Source: Diplosphaera chodatii (taxonomy: Eukaryota; Chlorophyta; Trebouxiophyceae; Prasiolales; Stichococcaceae). From it: a stretch of DNA of 64,000 nucleotides. The stretch lies in assembly GCA_032358165.1 (NCBI GenBank), contig JAALGY010000021.1:1-64000 (forward strand), given 5' to 3'. The notes under the pieces are model-generated. The model saw only the letters and a program-made list of their open reading frames with translations, did no database searches and had not been told where the DNA came from. The position numbers were made by a program, and so were the translations under genes. Positions 25,068 to 37,826 of this stretch are shown here, in pieces (positions within the stretch are counted from its first letter, which is position 1; each line of letters opens with the position of its first letter).

Positions 25068-28000
25068 ATGGTGCTGTCAACGACAAGCCTGGCAGTAGTA
25101 CCAGCACCTGCGCACGCTCTTGATGAGGTGCGGCACTTTATGGCTAGTGTAGCATGATGGAATCTGCCCCTCCCTGTCGGCATGCAGCCATCACTTGATA
25201 ACCCACGTTCCACCGCCTGTAGGAGTTGTTGCGTGCATACCTGGTGCGGCACATCACCGATTTCCCCGGGGATGCGCAGCTCACCGTGCGCCAGTTTGCC
25301 CATGGCCAAAGCAATCCTACATACCTAGTACAGGTGATGATAACGTGTAGCCCAGACAATCACCCTGTTCCGCCCATGCTGTGCACTGCTGCGACCTGGC
25401 AATGGTGACATCATGCAGTGATGCACAGGCCGGTCAGGAGGAGTATGTGCTGCGCAAGAAGCCGCCCGGCCGGGTCCTTGCCTCGGCGCACGCCGTGGAC
25501 CGCGAATTCCGCATCATGAATGCTCTGGGGCAGTCCTTGCAGGTGCGGCGAGATGGCACTCCTGCCAGCATCATTCAGTGTCAGGGAAATTTCTGCATGG
25601 CGCCTCTAGCGTTGGCGCCTCAAGCATGTAACATCAGACCAATCGTGCGATATACCCTTTGTATCGAACAGCTGTCACAGCTCCATATGCGGTGGTCATG
25701 CAGGTGCCAGTGCCGCAGGCATTGTGCCTGTGCGAAGATGCCGCGGTCATCGGCACTCCCTTCTACGTCATGAGCTTCGTGCGAGGGCGTGTGTACGATG
25801 ACCTGGCGCTGCCTGAGCTGGAGCCAGCAGACCGATTCCAGGCGAGTGCCTGGTGCTACTTCTGGGACGTCCTCAGACCTTGAGCCATGTGTCTGCATGT
25901 AGAACCAGTGCAGGGGAGCTCGCTGCAACGACCTGTCGCGCAGTGTGGGAGGGGGTCGTCGACGTGCGCTGTGCAGGTGTACATGGCTGCTGCAGAGACT
26001 CTGGCAAAGCTGCACTCTGTGGTGCCGGAGGATGTGGGGCTGGGTGACTATGGACCGCGCGCTGGGTACTGCAAGCGCCAGGTGGGGCATCAGCCGGCTG
26101 CCGTCAGCGGATCAGCCACTCAGCCTTTCAAGCTGTGGTCTGGCATGCGCCTTGTTCGTTCATATGGACTTGAAGAGCAAAACCCTGGAGCTTCCGACGG
26201 ATGCTCCTGGGGGTCCGTCAGGTTGGACATCGTCACGAGGGTTACAGTTTAATGAGTATGTTCAGTCTGTCATGCAGGTCAAGCGCTGGGCGCGGCAGTA
26301 CCACCTGTCGGTGCGGGCAGGTGCGCAGCCGCTGCGGGAGATGCTGGCGCTGATCGACTGGCTGCAGGACCACATACCGCCCGAAGATGATGACCCCGCT
26401 GCCAGCCGCCTCTCGCACGGCGACTTCAGGTAATGCGCACTCCATGTTGCACTCGGCTGACAGGGCTGTTGGTGTTTGACTCCCTAAAAGGACGAAGGAG
26501 CCTGCCATCTACTGGTTGCATCAGGCTGTGAGGTACCAACGGCGATACCTTGCTAGCGGTAACGTTGAATTACACCGCGCCAGCATGCCTGACTTGTGCT
26601 GCCAACCTCAGTAAATCGCCACCCTGTTGCTGCTGCGGTTCAGGTTGGATAACCTGGTGTTTGATGCGCACCAGCCGTCCAAGGTGCTCGCGGTGCTCGA
26701 CTGGGAGCTGTCCACCATAGGCGACCCGCTGGCCGACCTGGCCTATGCCTGCATGTGCTATCACCTGCCGCCGGTGCGTTTGGTTGTAGGACTTCTTTCT
26801 GTCATTGTCGTTGTCATTGTTGTTGTCATGTCGCTCCGCCACTGGCAGAGGTTGTGCCAGCACAGCAATGCCGTGCGACAGGCCGCAGATAGTGCCGTTG
26901 CCTGGCACCAACAGGTTGCACATACATGTCGTGATCTCATCCAAACCCTGCGTGCAGGTGGTGTCAGCTGGCATCGCACTGCGGGAGCCGCTGCCGCCGG
27001 GGATCCCATCAGAAGAGCAGTTTGTGGCGGCGTATGCAGGTGGGAAGTGGTGGCTATGCAGTGTCGCACATATGAGCCTGGTAAACATGACTGCCGCTGC
27101 AGCACAGAACTGCATAGCCAGAGTCGATCATCAGCGTTGCACTCACAGCCGCGCGGGGCATTCCGTCGCCGCCGCTGCCGTCGCTGGCGTTCCACCTGGC
27201 GCTGTCCATGTTCCGCATCGCCGCCATCCTGGCAGGCGTCGGAGCCCGCGCGGCGCAGGGCAATGCTTCATCAGCGCATGCAGCACAGGTGGACAGCAGG
27301 CGGTGCTGCATGACAGTGTTGCTTCGTGGTTCATCTTACTGTGTGCTGGTTTGTGAAGTGCATGAAGAGCCAGTGGAGCAGCCTCGCAACTATCATCGTG
27401 GATGGCGTGCTGTTGCAGGCAGGCTCGGTGGAGGTGGTGTCCAGCATAGCGCAGCGGGCGCTCAGCCTGATTGCAGACGCCGGCCACCTGGCGCTGCCAC
27501 AGCCAACGCCAGCAGCCCACAGGGAGGCAGACTCTAGCGCACCAGCAGCAGAGCAGGCCCCCGCTGGTCCAGCAGCCTCAGACCTGTTTCAGCCCGAGCT
27601 GCAGCGTGCTGGGTGCAGCGCTGAGGATGCTCGCGGGGCTGTCGCCAGCAGCCGCGTGCATACTGACAGCCGTGGTGATGCCGCGCGTGCATGTGAGGGC
27701 ACGAGCAGGAGGCGCACCGCTGATGGGGCTCACGCCTTGGGTGGGCAGCCAGATGGCGGCGCCCTGTCACTGCACCCTACTGCGGCGGCTGAGCCGGCCC
27801 CCACCAGCCACACCGGCAGCGGTCTTGGGCCATCGCCAAGGGCAGCGGCGCTGCTGGCACGCCTGAAAGCCTTCATGAAGGAGCACATCCTGCCGGCAGG
27901 CGCGCTGGTTGCCTGTGCTCCGCTTTTTGAAGGTCCCAACCTGCGCAACAGACATCTTTGACATGGCAAACTTGATGAGCAGTGCAGCAGCAAGCACCAA

Positions 28001-30625
28001 TAGCATGGTCTGCTGAAATGATGGCTTTGCTCTGCAGATCATGTGCTGGAGGCATTCCACGGCGACCGCAGCAATGCGCGGCGCTGGGAGCTGCACCCGC
28101 TGAGGGCGCAACTCCGGCAGGCCGCCAAAGACGCGGGGCTGTGGAACCTGTGGATGAGCGCACACATGGCCGAGGAGCTGCAGCCCCTGGTGAGGGGATC
28201 CGTGGCTATCAGGAGCACGTTGTAGTCTTGTACGTGGCGTAGTAGCTCTGATCTCTTGCCGCAGGCCCAGAGCTCGCAGCAGTCAGCAATCCGGCAACAC
28301 CCTTCAATCCACTGGTGGCCGCACTTGGGGTTAACTGGGCACTGCTGGCTGGCACGACAGGTACAGGCAGTCGGAGCGCTGCCGCTGGGGTGCGGGCTCA
28401 GCAACCTGGACTACGCGCACCTGTGCGAGGTCATGGGCCGTATCCCCTGGGCCCCAGAGGCCTTCAACTGCAATGCGCCCGACACCGGCAACATGGAGGT
28501 GTGTTCAGACACCTGAACTCGCATCATGCAGCGCTCAGCGTCACAGCATCACAAATCGCGGTGGACGTCGTGGAACGCTGCTATTGCTGCATCAGGAGTC
28601 TGACCTTGCTACTGGCAGTGTGCAGAAAGCGGCTACGGCATGTGCTTTTGAGGTCAAGATATGCGATTCAAGCCAGTTGTGCCCATTGCAGTCTGCAGTC
28701 ATGCACTCATGTGCACATCAACCATGTTCAGGTGCTGGCACGGTATGGCACCCTTGAGCAGCAGAAGCGGTGGCTGGTCCCGCTGCTATGCGGCGAGATT
28801 GCCTCCTGCTTTGCCATGACTGAGCCGGCGGTGGCATCGTCCGACGCCACCAATATCCAGTCGTCGATCAACGACAGGTGTCTACATGTGCAACGACATC
28901 GCCCGTGCTACGTCCCAAGTGTATGCTGTTTGTTGTATATGCCAACAACCAGTTCTGCATGGTGACGGTATAGCTGTGCTATCACTCTGGAGCGTTTCCG
29001 GCTTGTCACTACTGATGCAGGGGTGACGGGCTGGAGCTGAACGGCGTGAAGTGGTGGACCACCGGGGCCTGCCTGCCCACCTGCGCCATCTGCATCTTCA
29101 TGGGCAAGACGGACGCCGCGGCCGCAACCCACAAGCAGCAGTCCATGGTGCTGGTGCCCATGGACACGCCAGGTCAGGACAACGCACCATGTCAAATATG
29201 TAAAATCATGTCATGATGTCTTCCCAGTGCTCACACTGTGTGCATTTAGCTTCTGATGACGTTGCCAATGCCTTCACATGGTCAGACGCAACCGATGTGG
29301 TGTCAATAAGAAGGCATGATTGTCATGTGCAGGCGTCACCGTGGTGCGACCGCTGGACGTGTTTGGCTACGATGCTGCGCCGCACGGTCATGCCGAGGTG
29401 CGCCATCGATACAACTTTGCTGCAGCGTGCGCTACCCCTCTGGCTTGTACCTGTGGCATGTGCATCCCTGCTGGGCGAAGTGGCCAACAGCTGGCCATTC
29501 GCTGTGCAGGTGAAGTTCGAGGGGGTGCGGGTGCCGGCGGCAAACCTGCTGCTGGGGCGGGGCCGCGGCTTCGAAATTGCGCAGGGGCGACTGGGCCCCG
29601 GCCGGCTGCACCACTGCATGCGCGTCATAGGTTCGCTGGTGTGACAGGTTTTTCTGTGTGTGAGGACACCCAAGAAGACACCATGGAGTGTCTGGAAGGC
29701 ATCTGCGTCGCTGCGACGTGAACTTTCTGCCTCCCTCAATATGTTGCTGCTCGTACTTAGTCAGTAAAAAGCATATGTTGGTTGCATGCAGGCATCGGCG
29801 AGCGGGCCATGGAGCTGATGGCGCGGCGGGCCCTGGCGCGGGTGGCTTTCGGCAGGCCCATCGCGGAGCAGGGCGCCTTCCGCAAGGAGCTCGCCCACCA
29901 CCGCATCCAGCTGGAGGCCGCCAGGTGCCCGCACTCCCGCCAGCTTCGTTTGTGCGTGTGCACCTCGACATGCACATGCGGAGAGGCTGTGACTGAGCGT
30001 CCAGCGTCACTTGCGAGGCTGTCATGCACGTTCGGTGCCCTCAGCAATGTTCGGCTCCCTGGGCGGGACTCTGTGCATGGGGTCAGACAAAGCAAAAGGC
30101 CATGATGCATGTCCAAGTAGCTTTGCAGCTGCATCCTGGACAGTCCTTGCGACGCCTTTGAGCACTGCTGTGCAGGTGGACGGTGCTGGCGGCAGCAGAT
30201 GCACTGGACAAAGTCGGCAACAAGGCTGCTCGCAACCAGATTGCCGCTGCCAAGGTGCAGAAAGCGGTTGCCCCTTGATGCCTTGTTGCTGTGTCCGGTG
30301 AACAGACACGTCAGGCCGTGAAGCATGCCCCATGTGCGTCAGCAGCGTCTTTAGCGTACATACACTTGTACAGGCAGGCAAGGGCAAGTGCTCAGGCACT
30401 GATGTTTAGGACTGTATGCCGCAGGTGCTGGCGCCCAGCGTGGTCCTCGCCATACTGGATGCTGCCATCCAGGTGCACGGTGGGGCGGGCGTCTCGGCCG
30501 ACACGCCGCTGGCGCAGCTGTATGCGGAGGCGCGCACGTTGCGGCTGGCCGACGGCCCCGATGACGTGCACCTGGCGTCTCTGGGCCGGGATGAGCTCAA
30601 GCGTATTGCCCGCAGCAAGCTGTAG
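25068..30625 (+). CDS. APH-domain / acyl-CoA dehydrogenase fusion (IBR3, ACAD10/11-like), peroxisomal
   Basis: Nineteen exons: 25068-25127, 25223-25333, 25429-25542, 25704-25841, 25977-26081, 26278-26429, 26644-26773, 26958-27039, 27149-27288, 27419-27899, 28038-28189, 28265-28498, 28732-28877, 29021-29172, 29333-29397, 29510-29630, 29792-29924, 30176-30254, 30425-30625 (931 aa). Residues about 20-330 form a phosphotransferase-like domain ([42 protein letters not shown]). Residues about 495-930 form an acyl-CoA dehydrogenase ([34 protein letters not shown]). The last three residues are SKL, a type 1 peroxisomal signal, as in Arabidopsis IBR3, which acts in indole-3-butyric acid beta-oxidation. 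A long Ala/Pro-rich linker in exon 10 separates the domains. The donor of exon 10 and the start of exon 12 are uncertain. Animal ACAD10/11 handle 4-hydroxy acids; the algal substrate is not known. Confidence 0.9.
25842..25976 (+). other. GC-AG intron in the APH/ACAD gene
   Basis: The donor reads TTCCAG|gcgagt and the acceptor gtgcag|GTG. Splicing keeps phase 0 and joins ADRFQ to [13 protein letters not shown] as in the family. GT sites just downstream would break the frame. Confidence 0.7.
26796..26830. repeat. GTTGTCATT microsatellite in an intron
   Basis: Imperfect copies of TGTCATTGTCGTTGTCATTG lie within intron 7 of the APH/ACAD gene. No function is implied. Confidence 0.6.
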
Positions 30626-30897
30626 TAGATGTTGTCTGGACGGCATGCATGGCTGTTGTTGCCTGCATACTTGCATCTATGCGCAAACTTGCACCTGGAC
30701 CCTCTTAGTTCGCAAGCTACACGTGCGCATGCTTCAAATTGGTTCCTGCAAATGGGTTGCTGCTGTCAGAGCTGAAAGGCCTGCTCAATGGGCTGGCCCT
30801 CAAGCGCCCTTCACCAGAACCGTTTACCTTCTATGGAAGGCCACCCTGAGGTGGATGACTGATTGTGACCTCGATGCGCATTTGCCAGCCGCTATAG

Positions 30898-32971
30898 ATG
30901 ATGAGTTACAACTCCTTCCGGCGCGAAAGCGCTATGCGCGAGGGTGGTGGCGCCCTCGGGGCGCCCATCACACATGACGCCGCCGCAACAGATCATGGGC
31001 TGCATCGGTCTTCCGAAACAAGGCGGATGACCTCAGCTGAGCAGCAACAACAACAACAGCTTACTTCCGAAAGCGACACCTCGGGCGCAACCGTGCACCA
31101 GGCTGAGCGGGCGATCAGCGACGGCAGCCTGCACGGCATTGAGGGGGTAGCAGACATACACCTACATGAAGGCAGCGACGGTGATACCGGCGGTCCAGAC
31201 AGGTGCAGCGTCAGCGGCTCAGGGCCGGATGAAGAAGAGGATGGGAACAGCGCCACACATATATTCGGCGATGAGCCCAGCTACGGCGACAAGGTGTACT
31301 GGGACAACCGCTATGCGCAGGAGCTGGCGCCTGGTTCTGCGGCGCCCCCGCACTTCGCTTGGTGCGGACCCCGCTTGTCAATGCAGCTTGACGGCGGCCG
31401 TACTCCCTGCTGTACACATGCCCAGAGCGCGCGACAGCAGCTGGTCCAAAGATCGGAGTGGGCGCAGGTACCTGGGGTATGCTGGCTCGCCGCTGCAGGA
31501 CATCCTGAGGGAGCACGTGCCCCTGTCCATGCCCATCCTGCAGGTGTGCTCGCCTGTGCATTGCTGCCCGTCTGTGCATATACAGCTAAGTGCACGCGTC
31601 AGCATGATCCCCCTGCACGTCCATGGCACTGTTGCTGATGGTGGCAGGTGGGGGTGGGCACCTCTCAAATGCAGCGCGAGATGGTCGAGTATGGGTACAC
31701 CCGGGTTGTCAGCACCGACTTCAGCGCCGCTGCGGTATGGCATGCGTGGCTCGGCTGGTATTCACCTTCTGAGTGAAACCAGTCTACAACCGCGAATGCG
31801 CTCATCTCACATGCGAGTGTGCTGTGACACATGCCGATTGAGTACCTGCGGGCGCTGCATGCTCATATCCCGCAGCTGTCGGTGCGCTCTTCATCGTTTG
31901 CATGTTCTGTCCATGCAAACTTCGGGACGAGCGCCAAGCAGGATCCTTGCTTGCCTCAGCATCTCCTGCATATCACAATCACACTGTTACTGAAGCCAAG
32001 CCGCCCAGGGTGTGCCTGTGTTGCCTGCAGTACGATGTGGCCGACTGCCGGGCCATGCCGCAGTACAGGGACGCAGCCTTTGCGGCGGTGGTTGACAAGG
32101 GCACACTAGATGCCCTCCTGTGCGGGGCGGGTGACGAGACGGATGCAGCCGCCATGGTGTCTGAGTGCCACAGGTCGTCACTGGCACCCACCCTCCGTGC
32201 ACATTGCACATGTTTTGGTTGTTGTCCTGAGCCGACCCGGTTGTTTCGAGGGTTACAAGGTTGCTGTTCAACCACATGTGCTGAATCACTCTTACGTCTG
32301 CATGCCGTAGCAGCCTCGCCAGGGAGTTGCGCTCTTTCACGCTCATTGGAGACTTGGTTACGTGCTGTTGTCCAGGGTGCTGCAGCCGGGTGGCGTCTTC
32401 CTCGAGGTCAGCGCCTTTTCAGCTTTCGGAACGTGAAACGAGCGTGACCTGGCAAGGTGCTGCCTGCTGCACGTGCTGATCGGGCTTGCGATGCCAAACC
32501 AACTCAGCAGCCAGGTCTGGACTGCGCACAGGTCAGCTACGGGCAGCCCAGCCGCAGGCTGCCCTATCTCCACCCGCCCGGGGTGGAGTGTGCGGCCGTC
32601 ACAGTCAGCGGCGTGCGCCACCCGAAGGCAGGCGGCGAGGTGCCGGACGGGGACAACGTCATCAGGCTGCCGCCGCTGCTTGGGCCCTACGACTCTGCTG
32701 AAGCGGTGAGGTTGCTGCGCGGCACCTGCAGTGCCGTGGCTTGCTGCCAAGGAACACGCACAGTGCCAGTGGGAGATACATCACCCCTGCAAGGAGGTCC
32801 GCGCTGATTGCACCAGCTGCTGTTCTTAACTCAGCTATCGCTCACCACCTGCGCTAGTCGATTCTCGTGTCTGATTGTCACGATTGAACTTCGGGCTGCC
32901 TGCAGGGCGTCCTGAACGGCATCGAGGTCGACAACTACTACTTTGCCTACCTGTGCCGCAAGCCACGCTGA
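30898..32971 (+). CDS. Class I SAM-dependent methyltransferase, EEF1AKMT4/METTL-like
   Basis: Eight exons: 30898-31361, 31468-31543, 31648-31734, 31843-31881, 32031-32173, 32376-32406, 32532-32705, 32906-32971 (359 aa). After a long disordered N-terminus rich in Ser, Gly and acidic residues, with a short glutamine run near residue 50, the family opening YGDKVYWDNRYAQE appears. It is followed by motif I (VGVGTS), the motif II region STDFSAAA and DKGTLDALLCG, a hallmark of the group containing human EEF1AKMT4 and METTL13, then LQPGGVFLEV. Those relatives methylate lysines of elongation factor 1A; the target here is inferred by family only. Exon 4 (39 nt) has an atypical GAG acceptor and may be misplaced by a few residues. 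The start could also be the later ATG at 31027. Confidence 0.75.
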
Positions 32972-34012
32972 TCCGGCAGGGAGCAGAAGAAAACAATATT
33001 GGCGGACGCAGATGGAAGCGCTGACGATTTTGAGTAGCACATGCAGATGAGGGTTGCCACACGACCACGGCGAGCATTGCCTCGCCGTGATCGTGCTGGC
33101 CTCTTCGTGTCGCAATTCGGCAATGCATAGGGCATCTGCCGAAACCATAGGTGATATGTATGCATGTGAGCTTCAGGTTAGCGCAGGGCTGGCGGTTCCG
33201 TCTGGCGTCGGCATGTGGTGTCTGTGAATATGAGCGGCTTGGTTGAGGCAGCCTAACTCTTTTGCCTATGTCATGTGTGTTGACTGGTGTGCAGTTGTTG
33301 ACTTGTGTATGCAGTGGAAATGGTCCTTCATGAAGACATGCATGACGTGTCATGTCAGCAGAGCGTTGGTCATATGAAACTGGTTGCTATGTCAGATACC
33401 GCAATGACATGACAGCCCACAGGAAGCAGTGATGGACCAGCATGCATGTACAGTTGATTGTCACGCTGCTCTGCATGTTCACAAAGTTAGCGCTCCTGTG
33501 ACATTGCCCACCCTCATCCCGTCACGAATACGATTGAAAGAGCCTGGCTGATGCTGCCTTCATCCTGCTTCCTCTGCTGGATGTTGCCAGTTGAGCCCGG
33601 TGCTTGAACGTGCGCCCCCTGTACTAATATTGGCTAATGCACAGAACAGGAGGTGCAGTCCACCGAAAGTGCGTTTGCATGTAGCTGTACAAAGTGTGAC
33701 GGTCTTTATACTAGTATTTGTGCCTGTGCTGCACTTTGCTTTGCTGCTGGTGCACGTGTGCATATCTTGTCGTGACAGCATCCTTGAGGCGACATTCCAG
33801 AGCTGCTACATTGCGACATAAGCTCTGAGCGTCTATCATCTTACGCGCTTGTACTCAGAAGGGCACAAACCCCAGGGTTTGCCGCCAAGAATCATGAGAT
33901 AGTGTCGCAGGAAGGCAGCTCAGCACCGCGGCGGCTGGCTGCGGCAACCCACCCCTCGCCTGGGAGCCCCGCTCGGTAACACGTAGTAATCTGCGTTGTT
34001 TGCAGTCATCTC
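32972..34012. other. Intergenic region
   Basis: About 1 kb between the methyltransferase stop and the DCAF13 start. It is less GC-rich than the genes around it and has only short open frames. No gene or repeat was recognised. Confidence 0.5.
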
Positions 34013-37000
34013 ATGAAGGTGAAGGCCATCAACCGCAGCGAGGAAGCATGCACACGGGAGCGGTCGTCCGACCTCCGCAAGGTGCACGATGGCACGCTGC
34101 GCTGTGCCGGCACATCATGCAACACATTGATGCTGTCCACTCCTCATGCACGCCAGGTGATGGGCGTCTGCGGAGGCTGCATGCATGGGTGCATGCTGAC
34201 ACAGCCTGCACGCTGGCGTACTGGCGGCGTCGCCGAGGGAGGTCACCATGGTCCTACAGGTGCACCGGAACCTGGATCCGGCGCTGCACCCGCACGAGAA
34301 GGCGGTGGAGTACACGCGCGCCCTGAACGCCGCCAAGCTCCAGCGCGTGTTCGCTAAGCCCTTCCTGGCGTCGCTGCCGCACACCGACGGCGTCACCTGC
34401 CTCGCCCGCAGCCCCGCGCACCTGAACAGCCTGGTGGGCGATGTGGCATTGGAACTTAGAAGCTCAAGTTAGCCTGTCATGTTGCTGTGTGCGTTGCAGC
34501 AGAGGGCTGCAGTGTGTCGAACAAAGACCACTTACCGTGCTGTGATGGACTTGCTATCGCATATGCAGGTTTCAGGTTCAGCAGATGGTGTGGTGCGGCT
34601 GTGGGATGTGGCAGCGCATCGTTGCCTCAGACGACTAGAAGGTGATGCGAGTCAGGCCTGGCATGTTTTGCAGCGCATATCAAGGCAGTGTCACCGAAAA
34701 GCGCCCAGCAAGTTGCATGGGCATGCTTCATATCCCAGTGCACGGCCATGACATGCGGGACCATGCTGTACGCCCGCTGTCGCTGTCAAAATGCCCTGTC
34801 TGGCGCTGCAGGCCACACGGCCGCGGTGAAGGGGGTGGCCATCGCGCCGGCGGGCGACCTGGCGGTGTCCTGCTCAACGGATGCCACCGTCCGGCTCTGG
34901 AAGCTGCCCTACGCGCCCTTTCACGCGGGCGATGTGGAGCAGGCGGACCAGGCGGTGCTGCAGTTCCAGGGCAGCAATGGCTTCAGGCAAGGCTGGCACA
35001 CCACATGCATGCGGTGTGGCCTGAGAGCATCAGATGCTGCATTGCGTCCTGTCAGCTGTCTCATACAGAGCAGGCCTGGCTTGGGATGCGGGCAAGCCCG
35101 CGTGTACAGGCTGCTCCACCTTTGCAGTGCTGCAACAGCGGGTCGGCTCGGGCCGCCGGTGGTGCTGGAGGGCAGCGCAATGCCCGGCGCATCCTGATCT
35201 GTGACGTCATGTGGGCGCCTTTGCACGGCGGGACAGCACTGCGGACAACACTCAACCCTGTGCTGCAGGGGCATCGACCACCACTGGCGGGACGACACAT
35301 TTGCCACGGCGGGCGCCGCGGTGGATGTGTGGGACCACCAGCGTTCGGAGCCAGTCACCTCGCTGACGTGGGGCGCCGACACCATGCACTCCGTGCGCTT
35401 CAACCCGGTGAGGCTGTGGTGCGAGGCGCTATCTGGGCTGCTGAGAGCGAGCAGGCTCCTCGGCTCCCATCAGTAGCCCATGTGGGTGCAGATTGCATGA
35501 CGGCACGTTGGCAGGCTAGGCATTTCGGCGGCCCGCGTCGCAAGTGTGAGATGCAGTGGAGCAGTGCGTGTGCCGCCTTGCTGAGCATTGCATCTTGGCA
35601 CCCATCAAGTTCAAACAAATGCTGTGCAGGCAGAGCCAGACATCCTGGTGACAACAGGCAGCGACCGCGGCATAGCGCTGTACGACCTGCGGTCAGGTGC
35701 GGCCAGTTGGTACAGGACAGCTGTTGCAATGCTGTCTCACCCACATCACTCCGGAGCACCGCATGCCAAGCTCGCCGGCAAAGCCACCAAAGACAGTCAC
35801 GGGTTTCCCGCACTTTCTGTCAGGACTGATGGTAAGCTCTGCATTTCAACGACTGCACATATGCTACAACCCTGCAGGCAAGGCGCTACGGAAGCTGGTG
35901 ATGCAGACGCGTGCCAACTCCGTGGCCTGGAACCCTATGGAGGCATTCAACTTCACCGCCGCCAGCGAGGACTGCAACCTGTACTCCTACGACATGCGCA
36001 AGCTCGCGTCCGCCACCTGCGTGCACCAGGTGCGCTTGCAGTGTACATCATCGAGCGCTCGGGGTGGATAATGGCCGATGGCACCTCAAATAAGTTGCTG
36101 AGATGATCTTGCGCTACCGGTGTTCGGAGGCAAGCTGGCATATGCTTGCATGGCAATGTTGCTGTTGGTCTGTGTATGAATGCCAGGTGCTCCAGGCCAT
36201 CGGGCAGCAGGCCATGTTCATTTGAACGATACAGTTCTGTGCTGCAGGACTTTGTATCAGCAGTGATGGATGTGGACTACTCGCCGACGGGGCGGGAGTT
36301 TGTGGCCGGCTCCTATGACCGGTCAGTCCGCATCTTCGCCTATCAGGGGGGGCACTCCCGCGAGGTGTGTTGCCACTGCATTCATATGCTGGACGCTAAA
36401 TGGCTGTATGTGGACAGCTGACTGCCTTGCCTTGCCCCGCAACGCCCCATGACCTGCTGCGCATGCCAGGAGCTGCTCGGCATGTGGAAACGTATCTGGA
36501 ATCCCCCATGCAGGTGTACCACACGAAGCGCATGCAGCGTGTGTTTGCCGTGCGCTTCTCGGGAGATGCCTCCTACGTGTTCTCTGGCAGCGACGACATG
36601 AACGTCCGCATGTGGAAGGTGCACCCTGTGCTGCAGCATCCTGGCCAATGGGAAACCATCCACACATCATAGTGTCAGTCCACGCATGCTGAAGCCCGTC
36701 TTGGTGCGGACATCCAGCGCCTGCTGACTCGCACTTGCATGCTCATCTTCCTAGGGGCATGGCCTCACAGCTCGCCTTGGCACCATGTGCAGGCGGATGC
36801 CAGCGAGCAGCAGGGGACGCTGCTGCCGCGTGAAAAGCAGAAGGCCGCGTACAACAATGCGCTCGTGGAGCGGTACAAGCACCTGCCCGAGGTCAGCCGC
36901 ATCGTGCGCCACCGCCACCTGCCGTCCTCCATCTACAAGGTGCGCCTTCCTGGCGCAACAGCGGGTCCATGCAGATCCCTCACATGTATGCGGCTACGCT

Positions 37001-37260
37001 ATACAGTCCGCTGCAGAGCGCCATATGCAGCTGACAAACTTACTGCGTGTTGAAGCCTGACTGGGGCGGCCCAAGACTGCAGACCCACCTGGGATGTGCA
37101 GCTCATCCCCTTTGTGGTCCCTGATCAGGCGGCCAAGACACGGCGCACGATCATTGATGCGGATGCAAAGAAGGAGCGACGCCGGATACAGCACAGCGCG
37201 CCTGGCAGCCGCGTTGTCAAGCCCGCTCGAAAGAAGAAGGTGGTCACCGTCCAGGAGTGA
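34013..37260 (+). CDS. DCAF13: DCAF13 / Sof1, WD40 protein of the small-subunit processome
   Basis: Eleven exons: 34013-34081, 34260-34433, 34569-34641, 34812-34986, 35269-35407, 35630-35696, 35878-36029, 36248-36364, 36514-36618, 36793-36939, 37129-37260 (449 aa, normal for the family). It begins MKVKAINRSEEACTRERS as Sof1 proteins do, has WD repeats throughout (e.g. SGSADGVVRLWD, TTGSDRGIALYDLR, SGSDDMNVRMWK) and ends with the Sof1 domain (RYKHLPEVSRIVRHRHLPSS) and a basic tail (KPARKKKVV). In yeast and humans it acts in the nucleolus with U3 snoRNP during 18S rRNA maturation, and in animals also as a CUL4 substrate adaptor. The match is strong along the full length. The intron after exon 4 starts with GC. 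Confidence 0.95.
34987..35268 (+). other. GC-AG intron in DCAF13
   Basis: The donor reads CTTCAG|gcaagg and the acceptor ctgcag|GGGC. The phase-2 join makes SNGF-R-GIDHHW, where the family has a continuous WD strand. Confidence 0.7.
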
Positions 37261-37826
37261 CCCGGCCCAGCTGCTCCACAGTATCTGCGACGCAACAATG
37301 TTGTTGTGGGTTCAATGCGGGCCAGCAATGGTCCACAGAAGCGGCGGTCGAAGCTGTAGGCAAGGTCACTGCCGCCGTCTAATTACGTCCGTAACCAGTG
37401 TGGTTTATGGTCCTAGGGATGCCAGGATATTCAGAACGTCAACCAACAACATCAGCTGCAATGGTGTCCTCTGGCACCTGAGATCCGAACTGAGGTCAGC
37501 GCACCCTGCAGCAACACCTGCCATGCCGCTAGCTAAATTCCGTCCCTCCGACCCTTCCGCTATTTGCTCTCGCAGAACCGGCCTGTAAGTCACAGCTCCT
37601 CATTGCGTTGTCACACTTTGCAGCTACATAGCAATCGCGCAACCAACGCTGAAGTAAGTACATAGCTGATCAAGTTCTGATCTGAGCCGGTATACGTGCA
37701 CCCGTGGTTCCAGCACCACGTCTGCACAGCGTCACGATTGAGATTCATTGTTACGTCCGATCAGCATTGTATTGGTCTCCTCAGCATCACGAATTGTTTG
37801 GCACGGGGACGGCAGCAGGTTGCGCC
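37261..37826. other. Intergenic region with candidate poly(A) signal
   Basis: 3' flank of DCAF13 and 5' flank of the dehydrogenase. A TGTAA pentamer at 37584-37588, the usual green-algal poly(A) signal, lies 324 bases after the DCAF13 stop and could end its transcript. Nothing else was recognised. Confidence 0.4.

Noticed and set aside
27900..28037. GC donor at the end of APH/ACAD exon 10 (GGCAG|gcgcgc)
   Set aside because: Not counted among the firm GC-AG introns. A GT donor at 27915 also keeps frame and adds five residues; sequence alone cannot decide.
34642..35829. 395-residue open frame on the plus strand
   Set aside because: It is a frame-shifted shadow running through DCAF13 exons and introns; the true frame gives WD repeats.
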